The translations under genes and the position numbers were made by a program. DNA of 64,000 nt from Guadua angustifolia (Eukaryota; Streptophyta; Magnoliopsida; Poales; Poaceae), in contig CM070504.1 of NCBI GenBank assembly GCA_036346375.1, forward strand, positions 7,003,890 to 7,067,889, written 5' to 3'. Under the pieces are notes generated by a model. The model was given only the letters and a program-made list of their open reading frames with translations. It made no database searches and had not been told where the DNA came from. Within the stretch, counting starts at the first letter, position 1. Every line of letters starts with the position of its first letter. This document shows, piece by piece, positions 45,737-55,908 of this stretch.

Positions 45737-46407
45737 TTAATAAGACCTTTCTATACCACTATTTATATTCTATCTCTACCATATGTATTTATTCATTACC
45801 ACTCACACAAAATATATTTTTTATCTTCCAAAACAATTAAGTGAGTGCATCTAAGCCATTTTCTATCATAATTTTTTCAACTTCAACACAACCTTAATCT
45901 TTGTACAAAGTCAAAATACACTTTATATTTTTTATCGAAGGGAGTACTTGTTAGTATCTCACTGAAGTTATTCTTTTGTATTTAATATCTCTTCAAAATA
46001 ATCTTATTGGTGGCGACGAATCTACTGAGTTCATTCACATTTATTTTTTGTGTGTTGGCTTGCGAACTCTAACAGAAATTTTTGGTTATTGTCTTCTGAT
46101 GATCTTAATGCATAAATTGAGCTCTCGTGTTGGCACTACTTAGACCAATGAAGGTGAGCCTTCTGTGCTACCTTATGACCTGCAAGAACTATATGCATTG
46201 CATCAAATTAGTTTGTTAGTCCCATTTCATAGCCACTTGTACTGTTGAACTAGAAGTTTAAAACTTTAGCTTTGTTACTAAATTGTTAATACCTCCTATT
46301 ATTGGTGGTCCTTTTCTTTTATTTGTGTACCGATCTGGGCGTTGTTCTAGTTCTCAAAAATGTCTTCTAGAACTAGGAAATATGATTATGGTTATGAAAA
46401 GTACAAG

Positions 46408-47294
46408 CAGGGCCGTCGATGGCCAAGTGCCATCTAGGCACCAGCACAGGGCCCCCAAAGTTACTAGAGCCCTCAAATCAGAGTTCAAGGTCATTAACAA
46501 CGCCCGTAGCCTGGTCCACCTTGATTAGTTTATTTGCTCGCATAGTCATTTAGGATCAATTATTTTTATACCTATTGTTGATCAAGCTATAGCTTCACTT
46601 ACCAGGAGATTTGAACAATATCAGGGATATGAAAAAACTTTTGGTTTCTTGTTTATTTCAGATAGGCTGCGATCCTTGGATGATAAGAGTTTGATGGCAG
46701 CTTGTGTTAATCTTGAGGATGCACTTAAGAGTGGAGAACACAAAGATATTGATGGGCAGGAATTGTTTGGGGAGTTAATTTTCATCCAAGATTTACTCAA
46801 GGAATCTATGTGTCCTCTTGATATTCTGAAGTTTTTGAAAAAGCGTCCCTTTTATTTTAATGCTATTATTGCATATAGAATTTTGTTAACCATTCCGGTT
46901 ACAGTTGCATCTGCGGAAAGGAGCTTTTCTAAACTCAAGTTGTTGAAGTCCTCCTTACGTTCTACTATGACACAAGAAAGACTCAATAGGTTGGCAATGA
47001 TAGCACTTGAAAATGATGTTTTCGAGAAGATTAATTATGAAGATATAATTGAAGATTTTATTTCAAGAAATACTAGGCGGATGATGCTTTTTAGTAGAAG
47101 ATGAGGTCGGTACTATCTTGACTCTTTTAGCATTGATATTTGATATGCTCCTAAATTTTGTAAGAAAAAGCATATATTAAAGTTATATAATTGTTTGAAC
47201 GTATGCCTTATTTATAGTACATATGAATTTTTTAAATTTTAGAGCCTCAATTTACATTTCGCTCCAGAGCCCCAAATTTCTGGAGACAGCCATG
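46408..47294 (+). mobile_element. Deleted hAT transposon keeping the transposase C-terminus
   Basis: The left end CAGGGCCGTC and the reverse complement of the right end CATGGCTGTC match at 8 of 10 positions. The flanks AGTACAAG (46400-46407) and AGTACATG (47295-47302) form an 8-bp duplication with one mismatch. The 8-bp duplication and CAGGG start are hAT hallmarks. The 887-bp element contains only the end of a transposase gene, so it is a deletion derivative that would need help in trans to move. Confidence 0.8.
46528..47104 (+). pseudogene. hAT transposase fragment (C-terminal dimerisation domain)
   Basis: An open frame reads IPIVDQAIASLTRRFEQYQG, GFLFISDRLRSLDDKSLMAA and then the hAT dimerisation core, TIPVTVASAERSFSKLKLLK followed by STMTQERLNRLAMIALEND. 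It ends at TGA 47102-47104. This is the ZMYM/DUF4371-type hAT family found in plants. The DNA-binding and DDE catalytic parts are absent, so it cannot be an active transposase. The dimerisation domain is intact and could still be translated. Its upstream limit is uncertain. Confidence 0.85.
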
Positions 47295-47479
47295 AGTACA
47301 TGACTGCAAACAAAAACAGTACACATAGAACAAAAGAGCTGATGTTAGGGCATAATTTTAAATGAAAAGCATTTTTATTGGCAATTAAGTTTTTTTAGTT
47401 ACATGGCCTAATTTAAATCCAGCATAGGGCCGTTAAATTGTTAGGTAGATCTTGGTCTTTGCTTAGCTTGTCCTATTTA

Positions 47480-47813
47480 GGGCATGTGTGGCAGAACGTC
47501 AAATTTTGATTTTTCGTCTTCTACTCTAATTCTCTGAGAATCTACTCATCCAAGAATCTGGAGCTAGCTGAGGGAGACATTTGGGGGGTATATGGGAAGC
47601 TCCAGCTCCACCAAAATCTGTGGAGTTAGTGGAGTAGGGTATTTCTAACTCCAAAAATTTATGGAGCTAGAGCTGTAGATATATTAAGAGTGTTTTGATA
47701 GATCATCTTGTTTACATTTTAGACTAAAAATATAAATTTAATTTACTTTATTTTAACCTATAAGTTTCAGATCTGAATTGGAGTTGAGAGCTAGAACTCT
47801 CCCAAACAGGGCC
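47480..47813. mobile_element. MITE, Tourist-like, related to the one at 44423
   Basis: The left end GGGCATGTGTGGCAGA and right end CTCCCAAACAGGGCC are imperfect inverted repeats. The flanks are TTA (47477-47479) and TTG (47814-47816). The interior has attaagagtgttttgatagatcat, also found in the 44423 MITE, and multiple copies of gagct-type motifs. Confidence 0.55.
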
Positions 47814-47816
47814 TTG

Positions 47817-48965
47817 GTAGCAGGATAGCTCCCAAAAACCTGAAAGAGAGGATTGTGACAAAAAGACCATACTACCCCAAGGTTTATCACTTGAAGTCAT
47901 CTTCTCCCTGAACTATCATTACAAACCTTATCTATGAACTATCAGAACAACTGGCATCTCCGAACTTCTTACATCGTCTCTTTCACAACAACTATAATCA
48001 TTCATCTCTGAACAAGGAAAAAAAATAGATCTCGTGGACATGCACAAGTCTGCATCAGATGCTCAGATCTCCCAATAATACAATATCAACCAGGGCTCGT
48101 CTCACATATCGGGGATTCACGAAAAATAATTAAACGTAGCATCTTTTTTCATATCATCATTCTTACCATGTGTTCATCATTTTTTTTATTTCAAAAAGCA
48201 ATAAATAGAGCATATATGAACAACATGCACACTCTAGTGCCACTTTGCCTAATTGAACATCAAGCAGCAACATTCATCTCGTGCAGCCTTGTGCTCCAGA
48301 CCATTAATATATACATGTGCAGAATCTTCTGTTCGGGATAGGGGAAATCTTCAGTAATGGTAACACTACATTATGAGAAGTTTCAGCACGCACAAGTACT
48401 ACTCACGTGAACCAGAACCAGATCCACATGGGGGAAAAACTAGGATACGTACATCGTCTAAGAATTTGGGGGAGGCTTAGATCTGGAAATATCGGGGCTA
48501 TTGGATGGGAAGAGAGGTTGAGGGAGGACGTGGTAACCACGACGAGGAGGTCATCTGTGGTGGTCAAATTGGTGGGTTTTCACGGTGGCGGAATTAGGCT
48601 CGTCGGTGTGCAGTGGTCGCCAAACCGCTTGGTCTCCTAGGCCGAACAGAGAGGAGACACGAACGGGGTTGAAGCTATATATGTGAGATAGACGGACAAA
48701 TACTAGCAACTTCAAGGGACATGTCATTCGGATGGCCCAGCTGCCCACGAGTATCAGTTCATGGTCATGGCCACCCCTGTCCGGATTCTAGCATCCAATT
48801 TTGAGGAGCTAGGGTGTTCGGTGAAATCTTTTCAGTAACATAGTAAATTACGATGCGCAATGCCACCGGTATATATAGTTTGAACAATTTCGACAATATG
48901 ACGTACAAAAATGAAGGCGACATGCATGCATTGCATGGTCCAAATGCTTATGAGTGAATAGCTCC
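47817..48965. other. Intergenic DNA without a recognised gene
   Basis: This AT-rich stretch has short ORFs on both strands that resemble nothing known. No repeat termini were identified. Confidence 0.5.
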
Positions 48966-48973
48966 CCGGCCAT

Positions 48974-49427
48974 CAGGGGCGGACCCAGCACTGGGGCAGC
49001 TTGGGCTGCTGCCCCACCTCAAACTCTTGTTTTAGGCAGTAGCGATGGTGGGTAAGAAGACACGCAGACTACGAGACGTGACGTGAATCTTTGAATTGTG
49101 AATATCACCTAAGTTGCGAGTTCAATTATGTGCGCGTATTTTTCTTTCTTTTCTTTCAAATTGTTTCGATCGGTGAAAGTGCCAAGTGTGAATATGTGAT
49201 GCTCGTCGTCCTAACTCTGATGAAAGCATTTGTTGGATGTGGATTAGCATTTGAAGTTAGAAGTTCATGCTTTTTGCTTAGAATTGAATCTAACTTAGAA
49301 TCTAATTGTTTCTTTATGTATGTTTCTTTAATAGTACTATTGTTGTTACGTATATTGCATTCTTTTTAGCGTTTTAATACTACTTTAAACCTGCCCCACC
49401 TATAATTTCTTCCTGGATCCGCCACTG
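48974..49427. mobile_element. Non-autonomous hAT element
   Basis: The left end CAGGGGCGGACCCAG and the reverse complement of the right end CAGTGGCGGATCCAG match at 13 of 15 positions. CCGGCCAT flanks both sides exactly (48966-48973 and 49428-49435), an 8-bp target duplication. The 454-bp element has no transposase. The CAGGGGCGGA end is common to a widespread plant hAT family. Confidence 0.9.
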
Positions 49428-49435
49428 CCGGCCAT

Positions 49436-51225
49436 GATCCATGCATGGACCAGCCTGCACAGGGTTAAGATCCGTTATTATATCAGGCTGCATGGCCACA
49501 TATCTCGACTCGATGGACTCGTCCTGTTGCAAGCCAGTACTGCTAAGTCGTAAGCATCCCATGCGGTCTCATGTAGTCACTGTCACTCACTCGTTTGTCT
49601 ACCCCGCATGTTTCGTCTCCATCTCCGAGATCCTCTTAGTTTTTTTTTCCTTAACGTTGTGCGAAGTCATCTTTTTTTTCTAGCTTTTTTTTTTCAAATT
49701 TAGTCTCCTTATAAACTTTGTAGAATTGGTATCATTTCCAAAAACAGAAAACCTAGAATCTGAAAGATGATACATGTCAACTTCCGTACTCCTCTACCGC
49801 GAGAGGAGCCTCCAGTGCTCCCTGTCTGCAGCAGCTTGCCTCCCGCGCTTCCTGACCGCCTCCTACACTCTCCGATCATAGCAGACCGACTATCACACTC
49901 TCTGGCCACAGCACCAGCCCTCCTCCTATGCTGCATAGTCGTAGAAGTTGTTGGTCCCACGCTAACCGGCAACTCCTATGACCTAGCCTACCAGCTATGA
50001 ACATAGGAGTATTTTTTATTGTGCAAAAGAGGTCAACTCTATAAATAGTTTCACGGAAATGCTATATTCGCGGGAAAAGTGACGAGGGTCTTGCCAAAGG
50101 ATGGTTTCACATTGCGCGAGCGTCGTGCGTGCGTGCGTGTGACGCGCGAAGCCAACCGATCGATCCAGCGGCTGGCAGGTCATGCGGCACGATCTCTGGA
50201 CGCGCGGCGTGCTGACGCGGGGGATGGATACAAATGGCGTGCACGTACGAGAGACGAGAGATGGCCGACTTTCGCTTGGATCACGGGGGCTCAGAACATG
50301 CATGGAGCGCCGCGAACGCAATGCTCGGTTCGTCGCGTCAGCGACTGGACTCAGTACTAACAATGGCTACATATAACATACCGGTACTTCTACTTATCAA
50401 TACCGGTTAAACAAATAAATTATGTCTATTTATCTTTTTGAGTATACTTTAATAACGATGGTAAGATTTAAAGTCCGCTTTTGATAACATAATATATATA
50501 TATATATATATTATTTTTACATATGAAAAAAATATATAGTAAAAACAAAGTGCTCTTGTGAAATTTTTTCAACCATCTTGCATCGAAATATATTAGAATT
50601 AGCATTAAAGTGTATCGAAAGTGACAAAAAGTGTAACACATTTATTTAAATGGTATATATTAGAAGATAGAAGTATATATTCCTAAGAACATAGAAAAAT
50701 CTTTTAATACCAATATAAGATAAACCAACGAAACATAAATCGAACTATCCCATCGGAAAATAGGGAATACTAGGAGTAACCACGGTCCAACAAAAGCTAG
50801 TCCTCACTGGCCTCCTAGCGGACCCACCCCTGCTGGGTGCCGCCACTAATCGATCTTCACACAAGGAATTGCCTCTCTTTTTGCCTTTTAAACGGCCTTG
50901 CTTTTGCGAAAGACTCTTCCCTGTGCTTTATTTCTTGGTGTTTTCGTTAGTGGGATACGTACGTGGTGCCTCAGTGCATCTTGTGGCAGTGTGATCGGAG
51001 CATATAACCTCGCAGCCACTGACACGTTGCCACACGCCTACGTAGTTGGTGCGATATGGCGATACGTGTTGCCATTCTGCTTATCGATTACCAAGAAGTA
51101 TATATGCGTGGTGCAAGTTGGCCTGGACCAGACGGGCGAAGCATGCAGGGACCTCGGTTGCCTTTTTCGGCATTCATACTAGGCAATTCTCCCAAAGAAC
51201 TAGCAGCGTACAAAGTCGGGAACTA
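49436..51225. other. Intergenic DNA without a recognised gene, with an (AT)n tract
   Basis: It contains poly-T tracts (49638-49697), a GC-rich patch at 50090-50350 with overlapping ORFs of no known type, and an (AT)10 microsatellite at 50492-50511. Nothing here supports a gene call. Confidence 0.5.
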
Positions 51226-51233
51226 CCTCCACC

Positions 51234-52684
51234 CAAGGATTCAAATCTTGTTTAAATTTCGTCAGCGGCCGGAGAACAAAATGTCGGTGATATTTTGCTA
51301 TTTGAAACAAATTTTGGCTGAATTGCAAAATCAGAATTTGAATTCCAGATTTTGAAAAAGAAAGTTTGCCGGTTTTTGCCGACATCTCGACAAGATTTAC
51401 TGAGATCTCGGCAAAATTAAACGGCGTTAAATCCAGTTGAAATGAAGTAAAAAAAATTTAAATTTTTTTCTAGAGATTCTTGATACATTGATGATGTTTC
51501 CATAAAAAATTGAGAAAATTATGAATCATGTGGAATTTTTAAAAATTCAAACATTGCTACTATCCTAATAAAACACTGACCGACAAATTTGAACCGAATG
51601 AAAAATGAAACAAACCACGTTATAAAATTTTGAAATTTTTTGTGTATGGTTGTGATGCATCACTAATATTTCCATAAAATTTTTAGCTAATGATCAAGCT
51701 TCATGAATTTTTAAAAATTCAGACAGTGCTACTATGGTGATAAAAGCTTTACCAGCAAACTTCAACCAAATGAAAAATAGTACAAATCATGTTAGAAAAT
51801 TTTGAATTTTTTTTTGGATAGTCCTTATTTATCATAAATATTTCTATAAAATTTTTATTTGCTTATCAAGCTTCAAAAAGTTTCAAAAATTATGACAGTG
51901 CTATGTCCTCATAAAAACCTCATGATCAATACATAGATTTTTTTGGCAATAAAAAAATATTTTAAATTTTGCACAAGGGTTCTAAGGAAATTATTAAGAT
52001 TTCATAAAAATTTTGAATCATGATCACACTTTAGTGAATTTATAAAATTCTTACAAATGCAGTGTACCATTTATGTTCTTTCTGTTTTTGATTTTTGAAA
52101 TATAACAAATGAAGTTCAACACATACATAGATTTGATTGAGCAAACAAAAGAAGTTGATTTTTTAAAAAATTTATATAATGGTACTGAGTCAATTATTAA
52201 TCTCTCATAAAAACTTTGGATCACACTCGAGAAAATTTATAAAATTCTGACAATGTTACTGTCCCAATTATGTTCATTCTGTTTTTGATTTTTTAAAGAT
52301 AACAAATGATGTTAAATTATTTTGAATATTTTTATGTATGATTCTAAACTTCTTAGTATGGTACCATAAATTTTTCACATCATGATAAAGCACGTATAAT
52401 TTTTAAAAATCTAACAATATTTCTACAGTTTTTAAAAAATATCTTAAAAATTCAGTTTTTCAACAGATTTTCATAGGAGATAACTTTCTTATGGGTTATT
52501 AGACCAAATCCAGTAAAAAAAAATCAAATTAGGTCAAAAATCTCGAGATTTCCAAGATTATTGTAGCAATTTATTTATTTATTTTGAATATTTTTACTCC
52601 GGCCGGCATTTCATAATTCGTCTATGTCCAGAAACCAAGATCTTGGCGAGATCTTGTGAAATTTTGGCGAGATTTGGATCCTTG
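51234..52684. mobile_element. Non-autonomous hAT-type element filled with degenerate tandem units
   Basis: The left end CAAGGATTCAAATCT and the reverse complement of the right end CAAGGATCCAAATCT match at 14 of 15 positions. CCTCCACC flanks both sides exactly (51226-51233 and 52685-52692). The 8-bp duplication points to hAT. The 1451-bp interior has no ORF but contains about six degenerate units of about 160-190 bp, marked by forms of gatca(a/c)gcttcatgaattt and gacagtgctact near 51540, 51690, 51870, 52030, 52220 and 52390. Confidence 0.85.
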
Positions 52685-52692
52685 CCTCCACC

Positions 52693-54592
52693 GCATTTCA
52701 GATTCTCGCCGACTAAATGGAATGGCATGTCAACTAACCACCTCTAGTCCTAGGCCATAGTTACTACACAGGTTTGCGATGAGGGCAATGTTTTCCTTTC
52801 TATTTTTCCGATACAAGTTGTATAAATTTTAAAACAAACGAAGAGATAGATACCTTCCATTAATGTTTTAATATTTATACATATTAAAAAATGCACAAAC
52901 CACGTCAATTGCGATGATTCTTTAATCCTTTCATACAAATCTTACCGACCAGTGAAAAGAGATCTAGCGCAGGAGCTGCAACTTAAGCAGTCACACGTGG
53001 ACTGTCAAATAAAAAAACGGTAGTCCAGATTTCTTAAGAACACTGTAGCAAATCACTGTGACGAGAAAATTTAGACTATTCTTCCGCTCGCTTGAACGGT
53101 TACTAATCTAGTACTACAACAACCCACAACCCACTGTGCTGTTCGCCTGTTCCCATGCCCTTGTCCAGAGTACTCGCCGTATCAATAGATGCCCTTTTCA
53201 TTTCGTTTTTACGACCTTTGATCGGCCTAGCGAAGGAATAACTAACTTGTCAGCCTTCCCAGCGTAGAGAGACTGCTCCTAAATGTGGCACTTCCTGATG
53301 AGACCGCAAATGACAAGTTGACATTACATACCGTTCGATGTCATTCTATAGTCTTTAGTATTCACCAAATCATATTTATATAAGACGGTATTATTCCACT
53401 TATTAAATTAATTATTGTTATTTGGCCGGTGCGTGCTTACTCTAACGTGCTTACTCTAATCTATGGTAGTGAAATGTCATTGAAAATAACTACAAAAAAA
53501 GAGTATACAAGGAAAAAATGATAAAAAATTCATTCAAAACTGTAAAAAGTTAAGTATTTAAGAACAAAATTTTAAAACTAAAATGACATCTATGTATAAA
53601 CGGAGGGAGTATGTGCTATCTGTTTGAAGGACAAAACATCAAACCTTCAAATTGATGTGTTACTATTTTGCTTTGTTCCTGGCTTGATTACTCGCTTTTG
53701 TAAAATAAAAGCGGTGTTGATTGCCAACGGAGCATGAGACCATTGTAGCAAGCTTAGCTCCTACGTCGCTATTGCGTCTTTCCGTATTTGTCTGCCCAGT
53801 GCCCTGCTTGTAGCTGTATCTTTGTCCTTCCCAGTCACTACGCCGACAGCGTAAAAATGGACAGGTGTGTACTAAAAAGGACTTAAAAGCTAGTACATGT
53901 GAGGACTTCTCTGCTCTGTTTTTCGCTAGTAAATTTCATAATATTTCAGATTTTTCATAAATTATCAGAAAGCTATGTGTTTTAGCTTCACGTAAATCTG
54001 TTATAGGTGTCTATACTCTACACTGCTAGGCCCATTATAAAGAATAATTAATTCTAAAACCTATATTGTTGCGATGCAAGCTCTTTTAAATTCTGTAGGT
54101 TTTTAAAATATAAATTAAAACTATAGCTTTCTAATAGCTTGTAAAAAAATTATAGTTTTATAAAATTTATTCTTTTTCACCTTTCGCACACGCCTGGTCA
54201 GTTCAAGGTATATATTCGGTGTAACGCTGCCGATTAGTATAAGCGCAGATTGGTATAAGCTTATAAACCCATACTCAAATTGTAACTCCCAACACATAGC
54301 ATGGAATTCAAGCACAGAGGCCTATGACAATATGCCAGCGAATATTATCAATGACATTTTGTATCATGCTAACATTAGAAGAATCGTGTTGCTACGTGTA
54401 TGAGCAAAATCTCCACGAAAATGCGTGTAAAACGGAAGAAATTACTTGCCAGAAATCATGTTTATGGTTGGTAGTAAAAGTATGTGCCGAGGAGTGACAA
54501 CCGGGAAGTGAACTTTTTAACAGGCTAGGTGGTACGACTTGTGGCGGAAGGACGAACCCACTGACAGAAATCACTATCTCTAGATCATCAAC
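52693..54592. other. Intergenic DNA without a recognised gene
   Basis: Mostly AT-rich. An ACGGAGGGAGTA string at 53600-53612 looks like one end of a Stowaway MITE, but I could not find its partner. No coding sequence of known type. Confidence 0.5.
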
Positions 54593-54600
54593 GTGGCACG

Positions 54601-55124
54601 TAGGGGTGGCAATGGGGACCTGTTCCCAGATCTTGGCGGGGAATTTCTCTATTAGGAGACGGGTATGGGAAAAAATCGACCCCCGCAGGAATGAAAACGG
54701 GCAAAATTATTCCCCCGTCGGGGATAGCGGGGACGGGGACAGGGACGGGGAATTTATTTCCCCGTGGGGACCTGGTTGGGGATCTAAATTTAGTTTAGTC
54801 TAATTCAGTTATTAGATTGCAAACATATTCTCTAGCCCATCATATATTCATATTCACATTTTCATAAACGGGACAACATAATTTTCAATGAATGCATGCA
54901 TTCTTTTTTCCTTGTCTGTTGATATGATTTAAGAGCTAAAATGGCTATAAGAACTCTTCTCTTGTGTGAAATTTTCGTGGGGATGGGTCCCCGACGGGGT
55001 CTCGATACCCGAACGGGGATGGGGATGGGGATGGGGGGATTTTCTCCCTCGAGACGGAGAACGGGAACGGGGACAGGGATGGGGAGGCACTCCCCGGCGG
55101 GGAATGGCCCCGTTGCCATCCCTA
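54601..55124. mobile_element. Non-autonomous hAT element upstream of the beta-galactosidase gene
   Basis: The left end TAGGGGTGGCAATGGGGACC and the reverse complement of the right end TAGGGATGGCAACGGGGCC are matching inverted repeats. The flanks GTGGCACG (54593-54600) and GTCGCACG (55125-55132) form an 8-bp duplication with one mismatch. Subterminal GGGGA-rich repeats (ggggatgggg and similar) are present near both ends. It ends about 780 bp before the beta-galactosidase start codon. Confidence 0.88.
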
Positions 55125-55132
55125 GTCGCACG

Positions 55133-55908
55133 GAGGGAGGCCGGAAATCATCGCATTTTTAGTTCACAGCAATTTTTCTTAAAATGTAACTCTTTTCCAA
55201 ATGTAACTATAAAAATAAAGTGGTGCTTCAATATTTTTTTCTTCTAATACAAGTTATACAAATCTTAAAGCAAACGAAGGGGTAAGTAATCACTGTCTAC
55301 TATTCATTCATACTTTAATATTTATGTAAAGGAAAATATAGAATCACCTCTTATAAAAATAACTTATCTTTGAGGCAAAAGCGCTGAAAAGTGATATATT
55401 TTTTTCACCGTAAGGCTGAGACTATTTTTTCAATCATATTTAAGAAAGCGATAAATTTGTAAAAAATCACACAAAAGCTAAACACGCGATGAACAGTAGA
55501 CTGCGACAGAGGCCACCAGCCAGCCCACCATGAGTCCACGACGATCTGCCATCTTTGTACTGTTCCTAGTTCCCCTTCTCTGTTTCTCTCTCTAGTCTCT
55601 CCGGTGTGAGAGAGAGAGAGAGAGAGAGAGAGCGGCGGGGAGGTTATCGCATTGTAATAACGTAGGCCAGAAGCTCCACTGAGCTGCTACGGATACGGCC
55701 CACTGTCACTACCCCCAAGAACCTAGCCAAGGAATCCTAGAATCCAAGAAAGGCACCAACAAAAACAGGGGGAGGAACCGAGGAAGAGGGGGTGGTCGAG
55801 TGGAAGACCAGCGAAGACCACGCACACACGCTCAAGGCACAGCGCACCTGTGTCTGCGTGTGTGTGCCTGCGCGGTCTTCTGCTACCCCCTTCCTGGAGT
55901 GGTGGGTG
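55133..55908 (+). promoter_or_regulatory. Promoter and 5' UTR region of the beta-galactosidase gene
   Basis: This segment lies between the hAT element and the start codon. It contains a (GA)n microsatellite at 55608-55632 with a CT-rich stretch just before it; such tracts are frequent in plant 5' UTRs and core promoters. No TATA box can be assigned with confidence. The transcript start is not determinable. Confidence 0.55.
55608..55632. repeat. (GA)n microsatellite
   Basis: About 12 GA units. Likely length-polymorphic, and placed in or near the 5' UTR of the beta-galactosidase gene. Confidence 0.9.

Noticed and set aside
53440..53612. A complete Stowaway MITE
   Set aside because: Only one end (ACGGAGGGAGTA) is convincing; the supposed left end does not match well and no TA-flanked partner was found.
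54862..55247. Gly/Arg-rich ORFs upstream of the beta-galactosidase gene
   Set aside because: They are translations of the GGGGA repeats of a non-autonomous hAT element.
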